DNA of 64,000 nucleotides, taken from assembly GCA_024402135.1 (NCBI GenBank), contig JAKSJN010000001.1:62001-126000 (forward strand), given 5' to 3'. The translations under genes were made by a program, and so were the position numbers. Of the stretch, positions 9,632 to 18,750 are shown one piece after another. The first letter of the stretch is position 1. Each line of letters starts with the position of its first letter. This DNA is from Bacteroidales bacterium. Its GTDB lineage: Bacteria; Bacteroidota; Bacteroidia; Bacteroidales; UBA932. The notes beneath the pieces were generated by a model. It saw only the letters and a program-made list of their open reading frames with translations, was not told where the DNA came from and searched no databases.

Positions 9632-10291
9632 ATGGGACCTAAGATTGCTCCTTCGATTCTTTCCGCTGATTTTCTTCATCTTGAGAAGGATATAGAGATG
9701 CTGAACGCCAACGCCGATATCATCCATATCGACGTTATGGATGGCTCGTTGGTTCCAAATATTTCTTTTGGATTCTCGATCATCGAGCCTATAAGCCCGA
9801 TCGCAAAGATTCCGATGGACGCTCATCTGATGGTCGTTCATCCTGAGCGCTGGTTTGAAAGACTGGCAGGTCTGGGAATAGACATGTGCAGTTTCCATCT
9901 CGAGGCGGCCCGCAAGGCAAGACTTGATGCATCTGAACTGCTCAGGCAGATAAAGGCACTTGGCATGAAGGCCGGACTGGCAATCAATCCGGACATTCCT
10001 GTCAAGAGCGTATACAAATACATCAAGGACGCTGATTTCATCCTTGTGATGTCTGTATTTGCCGGATTCGGTGGTCAGAAGTTCATCTATGAAACTTACG
10101 ACCGTGTCGCTGCTCTCAAGGAAGAGATAAAGAGGCAGGGAAGTGATTGTCTGGTCCAGATCGATGGCGGCGCAAGTCCTGCCAATGCCAAGAATCTTTA
10201 TGAAGCCGGGGTCGACATCATAGTGGCCGGAAGCGCTGTTTTCAAGAGCGAGGATCCCGGTGCCACGATTGACGCCATGCGCAAGTTCTAG
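9632..10291 (+). CDS. rpe: Ribulose-phosphate 3-epimerase
   Basis: This enzyme interconverts ribulose 5-phosphate and xylulose 5-phosphate in the non-oxidative pentose phosphate pathway. It is a TIM barrel of 219 residues with the metal ligands H32 and D34 (IHIDVMDG), H65 (MDAHLMV) and D179 (QIDGG), the last also a catalytic acid/base. The phosphate and lid loop normally reads MSVNPGFGGQ; here it is MSVFAGFGGQ (141-150), so the Asn-Pro pair is replaced by Phe-Ala while the following GFGGQ is kept. The stop codon shares CTAG with the stop of convergent birA. Confidence 0.93.
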   Translation: MGPKIAPSILSADFLHLEKDIEMLNANADIIHIDVMDGSLVPNISFGFSIIEPISPIAKIPMDAHLMVVHPERWFERLAGLGIDMCSFHLEAARKARLDASELLRQIKALGMKAGLAINPDIPVKSVYKYIKDADFILVMSVFAGFGGQKFIYETYDRVAALKEEIKRQGSDCLVQIDGGASPANAKNLYEAGVDIIVAGSAVFKSEDPGATIDAMRKF

Positions 10292-10914
10292 GCTTCAAGC
10301 CTGAACATATACTGCCGGAATTCGGCCTCAAGATCTACTCTGCCTTCCTTCGTAGCAAGCTGCTCGAAACGGAGGCAGAGTTTTTCATGGAGTGCATCCA
10401 AGGCAGAATGCGGCTCGTAGTCTTTGCCGGTAAGCATCTTCATTGATACTGGGTTCGGAATTCCTTCAGGCCAGGACTGCTGATTGAGGTTCAGACCAAT
10501 GCCCACGATACTGTCACGGACGTTGGATCCATCGAGAATATTCTCAATGAGAATGCCGCAGATCTTGAGGTCTCCAACCCAGATATCATTTGGCCATTTT
10601 ATGCGGGCAGTGATTCCATTGTCCAGAAGAAAATCCCTTATTGCCAATGTTGTAACACATGTTATCTGCAGCATTTCTGAAGCAGGAAGAACGATACCGT
10701 TTTCTTCAGTAGAAAAGCGCATGACCATGGTGAAGGTCAGGTTGTCGCCAGGGGTGCTGGTCCACTTATGGTCACCTTGGCCACGGCCAGCGGTCTGACA
10801 GACAGCAGCAACAACTGACAAATTGTCAAGCTTATCAGCCTCAAGAAGCCTTCTGACCTCGCTATTTGTAGAATCTATGACATCGTACCACTGTATTGAG
10901 CCCTTTGGTATCAT
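10288..10914 (-). CDS. birA: Biotin--[acetyl-CoA-carboxylase] ligase, monofunctional
   Basis: This enzyme makes biotinyl-AMP and transfers biotin to the BCCP subunit of acetyl-CoA carboxylase and similar acceptors. The 208 residues from ATG 10914 contain the family blocks DSTNSE, QTAGRGQGDHKW (the adenylate-binding GRGR-like loop) and IKWPNDIWVGDLKICGILIE. There is no N-terminal helix-turn-helix, so it is a class I ligase without repressor function. The frame stays open to 10980 but that part overlaps the promoter box at 10950-10957, so the internal ATG is preferred. The gene diverges from rsfS. Confidence 0.93.
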   Translation of the reverse strand: MIPKGSIQWYDVIDSTNSEVRRLLEADKLDNLSVVAAVCQTAGRGQGDHKWTSTPGDNLTFTMVMRFSTEENGIVLPASEMLQITCVTTLAIRDFLLDNGITARIKWPNDIWVGDLKICGILIENILDGSNVRDSIVGIGLNLNQQSWPEGIPNPVSMKMLTGKDYEPHSALDALHEKLCLRFEQLATKEGRVDLEAEFRQYMFRLEA

Positions 10915-10932
10915 TTGGTCGCTTTTTTGTTG

Positions 10933-10957
10933 TATATTTGTATGATATACAAAATTA
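10933..10957. promoter_or_regulatory. Divergent promoters for birA and rsfS-ftsH
   Basis: TATATTTG at 10933-10940 (plus) would start the rsfS operon near 10947, and TAATTTTG at 10950-10957 (minus) would start birA near 10943. The boxes lie 9 bases apart and face away from each other, so the transcripts would overlap at their 5' ends. Confidence 0.55.
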
Positions 10958-10968
10958 AGCATTTTTAA

Positions 10969-11352
10969 ATGATTACACACGATTTACGCGTTCTCGCTGA
11001 CGCGATGCAGGACAAGAAGGCAGAAAAGGTGGTTTCTCTCGATCTCAGACCGGTAGGCTCGGCTATTGCCGATTATTTCATGGTCTGCAACGGAACCAAC
11101 ACTACACAGGTCGCTGCAATCGCAGACAACATCATAAAGGAAGCCAAGGAACAGCTTGGCATGAAGCCTATCCGTACCCAGGGTTTTGAGAACAACTACT
11201 GGATCATCATCGACTTTGGACACATCGTCATCCATGTTTTCCTTGGCGAGTACAGAGACTTCTACAGACTTGAAGACCTCTGGGCTGACGCACCTAGAAA
11301 GGAATACAAGGAGCGCAAGCGTCCTGCAAAGAAAACCGCAATCGAAGAATAA
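10969..11352 (+). CDS. rsfS: Ribosome silencing factor RsfS (Iojap family)
   Basis: RsfS binds ribosomal protein uL14 on the large subunit and blocks joining of the two subunits when nutrients are scarce. The 127 residues contain the typical domain with VVSLDLRPVGSAIADYFMVCNGTN, TQGFENNYWIIIDFGHIVIHVF and the closing YRDFYRLEDLWADA, plus a short basic tail. The stop TAA overlaps the ftsH ATG by one base, so the two are probably translationally coupled. Confidence 0.94.
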   Translation: MITHDLRVLADAMQDKKAEKVVSLDLRPVGSAIADYFMVCNGTNTTQVAAIADNIIKEAKEQLGMKPIRTQGFENNYWIIIDFGHIVIHVFLGEYRDFYRLEDLWADAPRKEYKERKRPAKKTAIEE

Positions 11353-13301
11353 TGCCTGAAACACCCAATAATCCAAACAGTCAGAAGAATGACCAGAACG
11401 GCAGAGGACCGAAGAGAATCCAGATAAGGTTCAATCTCTCCTGGTTCTACCTGCTGCTCGTCCTCGGCATCATATGGATGTTCTTCAACAAGAGCGACAC
11501 TCCTGCCCAGAAGATTGAGTGGGCAGAAGTGCAGTCCATGGTGCTCAATGGAGATGTCAAGGAAATCCACTTCATTCGAAACCACAATAAAGGAACTGTA
11601 ACAATCAAGCCGGACTGCCTGGGCAAGTATTCCAGCAAGTATCCTGGCGGTATTGTTCCAACAAAATCACCTCACTTCAATTTCTTGGTATCCAATAAGT
11701 TCGATGCCGAGAAGGAGTTCGGAGAGCTCAATTCACTGCTTCCGGCCGCATCACAGGTAAAGGTCATCATGGAGAATGAGACCGATGTCTGGGGCACGGC
11801 TCTTGAGTTCCTGCTTTTCCCAATCCTCATGATTCTCATGTGGGTATGGATGTTCCGTGGCCTTAACGGGCGTATGGGCGGCGGGAACAATGGAGGAGGA
11901 ATGTTCAATGTCGGCAAGGCTCCGAGCCGCATGACTGACAAGGACCAGATTCAGGTTACATTCAAGGATGTAGCAGGTCTTTATGGAGCAAAGGAAGAGG
12001 TAGTCGAGATTGTAGATTTTCTTAAGAATCCACAGAAATACACAGCTCTCGGTGCCAAGATTCCAAAAGGCGCACTGCTCGTAGGCCCTCCGGGAACAGG
12101 TAAGACTCTCCTGGCAAAGGCTGTGGCAGGCGAGGCCAACGTTCCGTTCTTCTCGATCTCGGGTTCCGACTTTGTCGAGATGTTTGTCGGTGTTGGTGCC
12201 TCACGTGTCCGCGACCTCTTCAAGCAGGCAAAGGAAAAGGCTCCATGCATCGTGTTCATCGATGAGATCGATGCCGTCGGTCGTGCTCGTGGAAAGAATG
12301 CAGGTTTTTCTTCAAATGATGAGCGTGAAAACACTCTCAACCAGCTTCTTACCGAGATGGACGGTTTCGGCAGCAACTCTGGTGTGATTGTACTTGCTGC
12401 TACAAACCGTGCAGACATCCTGGACAAGGCACTCATGCGTGCCGGCCGCTTTGACCGTCAGATCCACGTAGACCTTCCAGAGCTCAAGGAAAGGATCGAA
12501 ATCTTCAATGTTCATATGCGCGGACTCAAGGTCGAGGAGAATTTCGATGTCGAGTTCATGGCAAAGCATACTCCAGGTTTCTGCGGCGCAGACATCGCCA
12601 ATGCCTGCAATGAAGCGGCACTCACCGCTGCACGCAACGGCCACAGCGTGATCACACGCCAGGATTTCCTCGATGCGATTGACAGAATCATCGGCGGTAT
12701 CGAGCGCAAGAGCGCCATCATCAAACCAAAGGAGAAGAAGACCATTGCTCATCACGAAGCCGGCCATGCTGTAACAAGCTGGCTGCTTCCAAACGCAAAT
12801 CCTCTTTTCAAGGTGACACTTGTTCCTCGCGGAAACGCTCTCGGTGCAGCATGGTATCTTCCAGAGGAGCATAAGATCCAGACAAAATCCCAGATGATGG
12901 ATGAGATGTGCTCGCTTATCGGCGGACGTGTCGCAGAGGAAATCATCAATGGTGAACCTTCTACAGGCGCACAGAACGACCTTGAGCGCCTCACCCAGAT
13001 GACCTATGCAATGATCCAGTATTATGGCATGAATGACAATGTCGGCAATCTTTCATACTACGATTCAACTGGCGCAAGGGGTTATGACCTTACCAAGCCA
13101 TATAGCGAAAAGACTGCTGAACTCATTGACACAGAGGTCAAGAAGATGGTCAAGGAGATCCATGACAAGACATATGATCTCCTGATGAGCCACAAGGAGG
13201 GATTTTTGGAGGTTGCTTCATTACTTTTAGAAAAAGAAGTTATATTTGCAGAAGACGTAGAAAAGATCCTTGGACCGAAGGTAAAGAACGAAGATGAGTA
13301 G
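11352..13301 (+). CDS. ftsH: ATP-dependent zinc metalloprotease FtsH
   Basis: FtsH is a membrane-anchored hexameric AAA+ protease that degrades misfolded membrane proteins and short-lived regulators. The 649 residues show a cytosolic N-terminus, two transmembrane segments (about 31-45 and 148-168) around a periplasmic domain, a Gly-rich linker, the AAA module with Walker A GPPGTGKT (245-252), Walker [11 protein letters not shown] and the second region of homology ending AGRFDRQIH, then the zinc site HEAGH and the third-ligand block with NDLERLTQ. The domain order is complete. It overlaps cdsA by 8 bases, so protease and phospholipid synthesis genes are one operon. Confidence 0.97.
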   Translation: MPETPNNPNSQKNDQNGRGPKRIQIRFNLSWFYLLLVLGIIWMFFNKSDTPAQKIEWAEVQSMVLNGDVKEIHFIRNHNKGTVTIKPDCLGKYSSKYPGGIVPTKSPHFNFLVSNKFDAEKEFGELNSLLPAASQVKVIMENETDVWGTALEFLLFPILMILMWVWMFRGLNGRMGGGNNGGGMFNVGKAPSRMTDKDQIQVTFKDVAGLYGAKEEVVEIVDFLKNPQKYTALGAKIPKGALLVGPPGTGKTLLAKAVAGEANVPFFSISGSDFVEMFVGVGASRVRDLFKQAKEKAPCIVFIDEIDAVGRARGKNAGFSSNDERENTLNQLLTEMDGFGSNSGVIVLAATNRADILDKALMRAGRFDRQIHVDLPELKERIEIFNVHMRGLKVEENFDVEFMAKHTPGFCGADIANACNEAALTAARNGHSVITRQDFLDAIDRIIGGIERKSAIIKPKEKKTIAHHEAGHAVTSWLLPNANPLFKVTLVPRGNALGAAWYLPEEHKIQTKSQMMDEMCSLIGGRVAEEIINGEPSTGAQNDLERLTQMTYAMIQYYGMNDNVGNLSYYDSTGARGYDLTKPYSEKTAELIDTEVKKMVKEIHDKTYDLLMSHKEGFLEVASLLLEKEVIFAEDVEKILGPKVKNEDE

Positions 13302-14121
13302 TCTTGCAAAGCGAACAATATCGGGCATCGTCTTTGTCGCAATAATGCTCGCCGGGCTCCTGCTGAACAGATTCCTGTTCGCAGGACTCGTCGTATTTGT
13401 GATGATTGTCATGATGTTGGAGTTCTACAAGATGACGATGGGGGACAGGTACAAGGGATCCCGCATACTGGCGATCCTTGCAGGTGTGATCCTTGAACTT
13501 GTGCTCTTCCTTGAAAATGGCTGGGATGTTCCTACGAAGCTCATGGCTCTGACCATGATTCCCATGATCGTTGTCATGATCAACTCACTGTTCGTAAAGG
13601 ACAAATCAGAGTTCGGTCTTTTCTCTTACATATACACTGGCTACGTCTATATCGCCGTTCCATTGGCTCTGTCCAATCTCATTGCATTCCATGACGGCGA
13701 TTTCAATGCGACCTTGCTTCTGGCTTTTTTCGCGATCATCTGGAGTTCTGACGTCGGTGCGTACGCATTCGGTCTCTCTCTCGGCCAGAAATACGGCAAG
13801 AAGATGTGCCCAAGCATCTCTCCGAAGAAATCGTGGATAGGCTTCTGGGGCGGAATGCTGACGTCCGTCATTGCTGTGATCCTTCTTCACTCTTTCGGAG
13901 TGATAAGCATATCTCTGATCCACTGCATCGTACTCGGCATTCTCATGCATTGCGGAGGTGTCTGCGGAGATCTTTTCGAGTCGATGTGGAAGCGATTCTG
14001 CAACGTTAAGGACTCAGGCAACATCATTCCTGGACATGGAGGCATGATGGACCGTTTCGACAGCGCACTGATAGCAATTCCAGTAGGCGCTGTCTATCTA
14101 TCACTCTTCAACCTTTTGTAA
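13294..14121 (+). CDS. cdsA: Phosphatidate cytidylyltransferase
   Basis: This integral membrane enzyme makes CDP-diacylglycerol from phosphatidate and CTP. It is 275 residues of mostly hydrophobic helices with the signature region near the C-terminus: ISPKKSWIGFWGG, GDLFESMWKRFCNVKDSG and IIPGHGGMMDRFDS, which hold the metal-binding aspartates. Its start lies within the end of ftsH (8-base overlap) and psd follows 4 bases after its stop, giving the consecutive steps to phosphatidylserine-derived lipids. Confidence 0.95.
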   Translation: MSSLAKRTISGIVFVAIMLAGLLLNRFLFAGLVVFVMIVMMLEFYKMTMGDRYKGSRILAILAGVILELVLFLENGWDVPTKLMALTMIPMIVVMINSLFVKDKSEFGLFSYIYTGYVYIAVPLALSNLIAFHDGDFNATLLLAFFAIIWSSDVGAYAFGLSLGQKYGKKMCPSISPKKSWIGFWGGMLTSVIAVILLHSFGVISISLIHCIVLGILMHCGGVCGDLFESMWKRFCNVKDSGNIIPGHGGMMDRFDSALIAIPVGAVYLSLFNLL

Positions 14122-14125
14122 CACA

Positions 14126-14788
14126 ATGAGATTAAGAATAGACAAGAATTCGTACGGAACAGTCCTCTTCGTTTACGCGGTGAGTGCCCTGTGCATCTTT
14201 GCAGTATGCAAGCTAATCAATATCGCATGGTTGAAATGGATCCTGTCCGCCGTATTCTTCGGTTTGTCCGTTTTCATCACATATTTCTTCCGCGTTCCCA
14301 AGCGTCAGGAGGCCGGTAGCGGCACTCTGGTTTCATCCGTGGCAGATGGCAAGGTTGTCATCTGTGAGAAGGTCTTCGAGAAAGAGTATCTAAAGCGTGA
14401 CTGCATCCAGGTTTCTGTCTATATGGACTTCTTTGACGTTCATGTCAATTTCTGGCCAGTTTCAGGTGAGGTCACATATTACAAGTATCATCCAGGAAGA
14501 TATCTCCTTGCCTTCCTTCCAAAGTCTTCCGAACTCAATGAGCACAGTTCGACCTGTATAAAGACCAAGGATGGTAAAGAAGTCTTCTTCAAGCAGATAG
14601 CAGGAACTTTCGCGCGTAGAATCGTCAATTATGCCGAGCCGGGAATGGAGGTTCAGGCAGGCAAGCAATGCGGAGTGATAAAATTCGGAAGCCGCATTGA
14701 CATATTCCTCCCGCTCGACGCCGATATTCAGGTCGAGCTTGGAGATTACGTTGATGCCTGTGAAACGATTATTGCTTCGCTGAACTAG
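14126..14788 (+). CDS. psd: Phosphatidylserine decarboxylase proenzyme, short type
   Basis: This enzyme forms phosphatidylethanolamine from phosphatidylserine. It is the short (about 220 residue) class: two N-terminal membrane segments (11-55), SVADGKVV, MDFFDVHVNFWPVSGEV and the self-cleavage site GS at 188-189 within KFGSRID, which generates the pyruvoyl group. Its stop codon overlaps that of the convergent ispG (shared CTAG at 14785-14788). Confidence 0.94.
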   Translation: MRLRIDKNSYGTVLFVYAVSALCIFAVCKLINIAWLKWILSAVFFGLSVFITYFFRVPKRQEAGSGTLVSSVADGKVVICEKVFEKEYLKRDCIQVSVYMDFFDVHVNFWPVSGEVTYYKYHPGRYLLAFLPKSSELNEHSSTCIKTKDGKEVFFKQIAGTFARRIVNYAEPGMEVQAGKQCGVIKFGSRIDIFLPLDADIQVELGDYVDACETIIASLN

Positions 14789-16119
14789 CTTCTTGCTGAT
14801 TCTATCAGTTCAAGAAGTCTGTCGACAGCTTCTTCTTCGGGAACGTGCCTCAGAACAGGCTCGTTCTTTTTATATATTGATACCTTTCCGTTGCCTTCGC
14901 CAACATAGCCCCAGTCAGCATCTGCCATCTCGCCAGGACCGTTGACGATACAGCCCATCACAGCGATTATCACGTTGCTCAGATGAGAGGTGCGTGACTT
15001 GACCTCTTCAAATGCCTTCTGGAGGTTGTACATGGTTCTTCCGCATCCAGGGCACGCAATATACTCAGGGCGGTAGAATCGGCGCCTGCACGCCTGCAAA
15101 AGCTCGTCAGCAAGGTATTCGCCCTTGCCTGAACTTTCAATATCTACAACAGAACCGCCATCATCAAGATATCTGCCCTTGAATACGACCTCATCAAGTT
15201 CGCGATCCAGGAGTTTCTTGCCGAAATCGCACGATGCATCCATGATGAGCCTGTCCCAGGAAGGGGAGTCATATACTGCTGTTGCCGTCTTTCCTTCGGT
15301 TGCAACAGATACAAGAGATGAACTCAGCTTGCCGTCATACCTTTCTTCAATGTATCGGCCTACCGGAATCTCGTTAACCGGATCTTCGGTAAGGGAAACA
15401 CGCAGTGTATCTCCAATACCCTCGGAAAGAAGCGCAGAAATTCCAACGCATGACTTGATACGTCCCGAATCACCGTTGCCAGCTTCCGTAACACCAAGAT
15501 GCATAGGGAAAGAATAGCCTTTTTCAGCCATAAATTTAGCCAAAAGACGGTATGCCTCCACCATAACAATTGTGTTACTTGCTTTGAGTGACAACACGAT
15601 ATTAAAAAACTGATTATCAACAGCCATCTCGACCCATTCCATCGCTGCCTTGGCCATTCCGAGTGGAGTGTTGCCGTACTGGTCGGTGATATATGCGCCA
15701 AGGGAGCCATGATTCAGACCGATTCTTATGGCTGTGCCTGTTGTCTTGCAGACTTCGAGAAGCTTGGCGAACTGTTCCCTGGCCATGTCATGATCCTTAT
15801 GGAAATTGCCGGGATTGATACGGACTTTCTCTACAATCGGAGCAACCGCAAAAGCGGTCTCTGATGAAAAATGGATATCCGCCACAAGGGGAGTGTCAAT
15901 GCCCTCAGAGCGGAGCTGGTCCTTGATGGACCTGATATCGTCCACCTGATTCAGTCCTGGTACTGTAATGCGTATGATATCTGCACCAGCCGCTGCCATC
16001 CGGCGACACTGGTCAACAGTTTCTGCCACATCATAGGTGTGGGTGTTGCACATTGTCTGGACGGCGATGGGATTGCCTGCACCGATGCATACGCCGCCAA
16101 TCTTGACTTCTCTTGTCAT
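14785..16119 (-). CDS. ispG: 4-hydroxy-3-methylbut-2-enyl diphosphate synthase with a reduced insert domain
   Basis: IspG is the [4Fe-4S] enzyme of the MEP isoprenoid pathway that converts MEcPP to HMBPP. The TIM-barrel domain covers about 1-257 (NPIAVQTMCNT, NPGNFHKDHD, GLNHGSLG, LGVTEAGNGDSGRIKS) and the iron-sulfur domain starts near 350 with C356 and C359 (CPGCGRT) and C390 (MGCIVNGPGE). Bacteroidota usually carry a three-domain form of over 600 residues; here only about 90 residues lie between the two domains, so the insert looks collapsed. The frame opens at 16194, but ATG 16119, 1 base after the previous gene's stop, gives the normal N-terminus. It is the last gene of the ligA operon. 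Confidence 0.93.
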   Translation of the reverse strand: MTREVKIGGVCIGAGNPIAVQTMCNTHTYDVAETVDQCRRMAAAGADIIRITVPGLNQVDDIRSIKDQLRSEGIDTPLVADIHFSSETAFAVAPIVEKVRINPGNFHKDHDMAREQFAKLLEVCKTTGTAIRIGLNHGSLGAYITDQYGNTPLGMAKAAMEWVEMAVDNQFFNIVLSLKASNTIVMVEAYRLLAKFMAEKGYSFPMHLGVTEAGNGDSGRIKSCVGISALLSEGIGDTLRVSLTEDPVNEIPVGRYIEERYDGKLSSSLVSVATEGKTATAVYDSPSWDRLIMDASCDFGKKLLDRELDEVVFKGRYLDDGGSVVDIESSGKGEYLADELLQACRRRFYRPEYIACPGCGRTMYNLQKAFEEVKSRTSHLSNVIIAVMGCIVNGPGEMADADWGYVGEGNGKVSIYKKNEPVLRHVPEEEAVDRLLELIESARS

Positions 16120-16120
16120 A

Positions 16121-16951
16121 TCAGTTTTCTCCAAATACCACTGCCTTTGCTTCCTTGCGAAGTGTTGCCTTATCCTTTCCTGAACGGCTGCCAAGCTGCA
16201 GGAACAATCCTACGCTCAGGTTGATATCAAGGGGGTAAGCAAAGCTATAATAATATTCACTTCTATAGTCTGGCTCATAGAGAGTTGACCATGAGTATCT
16301 AACATTTGCCTTTACATGAATTTCAAACGGATCGAACACGATTCCAAAACCGGCTCCGCCTTTGAGGCCATAGTCGAACCTACGATCCGTATCAAGGAAA
16401 GCATACTTGGTTTCATCGGTTACCATATATCCGGAACGCTCGATGGAATACCTGTAACCTCCATAGATTCCCAGCGCACCCAGAATCTTGAAATGATCCA
16501 TGTCATAGTGGAACTGAGCTGTCACAGGTATGTCGACAACTTTATATACACAACGGGTGGCGCCATTGACGACCGCAGTTGCTCCAGTCTCTTTGTTTTC
16601 CTTCATCAGATAGCCCTCAGAACCATGGAAAAGGCCTGCCTGCAGTCCGAAATACGGCATAAAGCCGAACATCTTGCTATACTTTGTGATAGAGACTCCG
16701 TAGTAGTCCATAGACCAGAGATTGTCCTGCATATAAGGGGGATTGAAGAGCTGACGGCTCACACCACCGCCATACTCGGCACCAACCATGACGTAATCGT
16801 TGATGACGAGTTCCTTGTCTACCTTTACAGTATCCAGATATTCGTTGGAATACTTCCTTGTCTCTGTCTTCTGTTTACGGTCTCCCGAGGCATAGGCATC
16901 GATTGTACCGATAACCAGAACAAGCAGTATTAATGCAGATATCTTTTTCAT
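16121..16951 (-). CDS. Small outer-membrane beta-barrel-like protein
   Basis: The 276-residue protein starts with a signal peptide (MKKISALILLVLVIGTIDAYA) and then alternates Gly/aromatic strands (VMVGAEYGGGVSRQ, YFGLQAGLFHG, ILGALGIYGGYRY, GLKGGAGFGIVF, LDINLSVGLFLQLG), a pattern seen in PorT-like and other eight- to ten-strand barrels of Bacteroidota. The ATG overlaps the upstream stop by one base (a GTG three bases earlier is also possible). The specific function is unknown; the barrel call is from sequence pattern only. Confidence 0.75.
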   Translation of the reverse strand: MKKISALILLVLVIGTIDAYASGDRKQKTETRKYSNEYLDTVKVDKELVINDYVMVGAEYGGGVSRQLFNPPYMQDNLWSMDYYGVSITKYSKMFGFMPYFGLQAGLFHGSEGYLMKENKETGATAVVNGATRCVYKVVDIPVTAQFHYDMDHFKILGALGIYGGYRYSIERSGYMVTDETKYAFLDTDRRFDYGLKGGAGFGIVFDPFEIHVKANVRYSWSTLYEPDYRSEYYYSFAYPLDINLSVGLFLQLGSRSGKDKATLRKEAKAVVFGEN

Positions 16952-18750
16952 CACTGGTTTCCAAAAAGTTCAGCGACATTGACTTCCTGGTCAATATCCA
17001 CGGATTCAGGCATGTCAATGAACTCTTTCTTATTGAATTTCAAGAAAATGACCTTCTCTGGCTGACGATGAGCCATAAGAGATCCTGTATCTATGAGTCC
17101 GTTGCCATTTACATCGTTAGCGATCCTGATAGAGTATTTCCCTTTCTTCAGATAAGGGAAGGAAATGGTTCCGTTTGAGGTTACCACGTAGCTGCGGAGT
17201 ACTGTGGTCTGCTTCTCGTTAAGCAGCTCAACGATATAGCGGTTCTCAACATTACCGAGTACCAGGTTGAGAGTTGACAGCTTGTCGCTGGACGGCAATT
17301 TGACGGTAACCTCGGTACTGTCGCTGTAATAACCATTGATATCGCGGAATCCTCTGTGCGGCAGTTTGAGTTTGTAGTCATAGCCGACAAGCATCTTTTC
17401 CTCAGGGAAAATGGAATAACGCCGGATGTTTGTACTATCCTGGACTACGCGATACTTGATTCTGGACTCTATCTGTTTAGGATTGATCGATATCATCTCA
17501 AGAGAATCGAAGCACTCATTGACAATAGGGTATGTGAACTCCAGCTGGAATCCATCCTGCTCGACATTTTCAGCGACTGCCTTAAGGTCAAGGACGCATA
17601 TTGTATCCTGATGCTCCACCTGCTTGCGTTTCCGGTTCTTGGAACCCACTCCTTCGACATATAGCCTGACTTTCTCTGTCTCCGGGCTGAGCCTGCCGAG
17701 CGAGTCAGTCTTTCGATAGTTGACGAAAAGGTTGAGCGTGTCCGGCATGCGCTGCTTGTCATTCACCCAGATTTCAAGGCTGTCACGTTCGGTATTGAAC
17801 TGAGTGATAAGTCTGTCAGGCTTCACTCCAGACATCCACATCGAATCGATATGGGTATCAGGTGCCATAAAGGTAATGTATGAGCTGCGGTCGCTGACGC
17901 GTACTTTGTTGACAATCATCTGTCTGGTCGGTCTTGCGCGGAACAGCGCCAGCTCGTACTGGCTCGTTCTGGACTGGCAACCGATGGTATCTTTCATGTC
18001 GAATGCCTTTACCTCCGGCAGGCTGTCGACTACCCGCATGGTAGGCCTGATGATGCTGTCGACAAAAGCGATGAGCTCATTTTCAGCAGCATCATACATC
18101 TTGTTGCTGTTATCATCCTTCACAGCGTACAGCCTGTAGGATGTATCCTTGATGTTTCTTATGCAGAAATAGCCCCAATCGTCGGTCAGAGCTGCCGCGA
18201 ACGGCCTCTTGACAAGGACTGCAGAATCGGAGCAGTCCTTATAAAGCATGACAGTCATTCCCTTCATAGGTTTCAGGGTCTTGCTGTCGCGGACCGTACC
18301 TGTCACAAGCATGGAGTCGATGCTGTCACCGGTCGAGAACACGTAGGTAAAGCCTGGGAATACGTTTCCTTCATTGTTGTCCTTGATCGCGTCGGTGAAG
18401 CTCAACGTATAAGTCATATCCGGCTGGAGATCCTCTTCAAATCTGACTTCCAGACTCTTTCCCTTCATTCTGGTCTTGAGCATCTTCTGCTGAGGAGGTG
18501 AGAGAAAGATATTGCTTGCCGTCTTCACAACCACATACTCATCGAATGTGAATGTGAGGACAGCGCCCTTGACCGGAACATTGGTGGTCCCGTTGGCCGG
18601 GACGCACTTGATCAAAACCGGAGGGATGGTGTCTTTCTTGCCTCCAGACGGCGCCTGCGATGTGTTTGCGCACGAATTGGAGAACATCATCGACACAAGG
18701 ACAATGATGACTGGAATGGCAGGGAAGTATCTGGAAAGGAATTTCTTCAT
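16951..18750 (-). CDS. Ig-like (Big_5) domain lipoprotein
   Basis: The 599-residue exported protein is probably a lipoprotein (signal segment IPVIIVLVSMMFSNSC, acceptor C27, although the lipobox is atypical). Residues about 40-140 are an Ig-like domain of the Big_5 type (DTIPPVLIKCVPANGTTNV, LTFTFDEYVVV, YTLSFTDAIKDNNEG), followed by a carboxypeptidase-like or SpaA-like repeat (VTGTVRDSKTLKPMKGM, YRLYAVKDDNSNKMYD) and further beta-rich repeats ending near GKYSIRIANDVNGNGLIDTG. Such proteins are conserved and widespread in Bacteroidota, but their molecular role is not known to me. It overlaps rel by one base. Confidence 0.85.
   Translation of the reverse strand: MKKFLSRYFPAIPVIIVLVSMMFSNSCANTSQAPSGGKKDTIPPVLIKCVPANGTTNVPVKGAVLTFTFDEYVVVKTASNIFLSPPQQKMLKTRMKGKSLEVRFEEDLQPDMTYTLSFTDAIKDNNEGNVFPGFTYVFSTGDSIDSMLVTGTVRDSKTLKPMKGMTVMLYKDCSDSAVLVKRPFAAALTDDWGYFCIRNIKDTSYRLYAVKDDNSNKMYDAAENELIAFVDSIIRPTMRVVDSLPEVKAFDMKDTIGCQSRTSQYELALFRARPTRQMIVNKVRVSDRSSYITFMAPDTHIDSMWMSGVKPDRLITQFNTERDSLEIWVNDKQRMPDTLNLFVNYRKTDSLGRLSPETEKVRLYVEGVGSKNRKRKQVEHQDTICVLDLKAVAENVEQDGFQLEFTYPIVNECFDSLEMISINPKQIESRIKYRVVQDSTNIRRYSIFPEEKMLVGYDYKLKLPHRGFRDINGYYSDSTEVTVKLPSSDKLSTLNLVLGNVENRYIVELLNEKQTTVLRSYVVTSNGTISFPYLKKGKYSIRIANDVNGNGLIDTGSLMAHRQPEKVIFLKFNKKEFIDMPESVDIDQEVNVAELFGNQ

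Noticed and set aside
10915..10980. 22-residue N-terminal extension of BirA
   Set aside because: It spans the promoter boxes between birA and rsfS and would not be transcribed.
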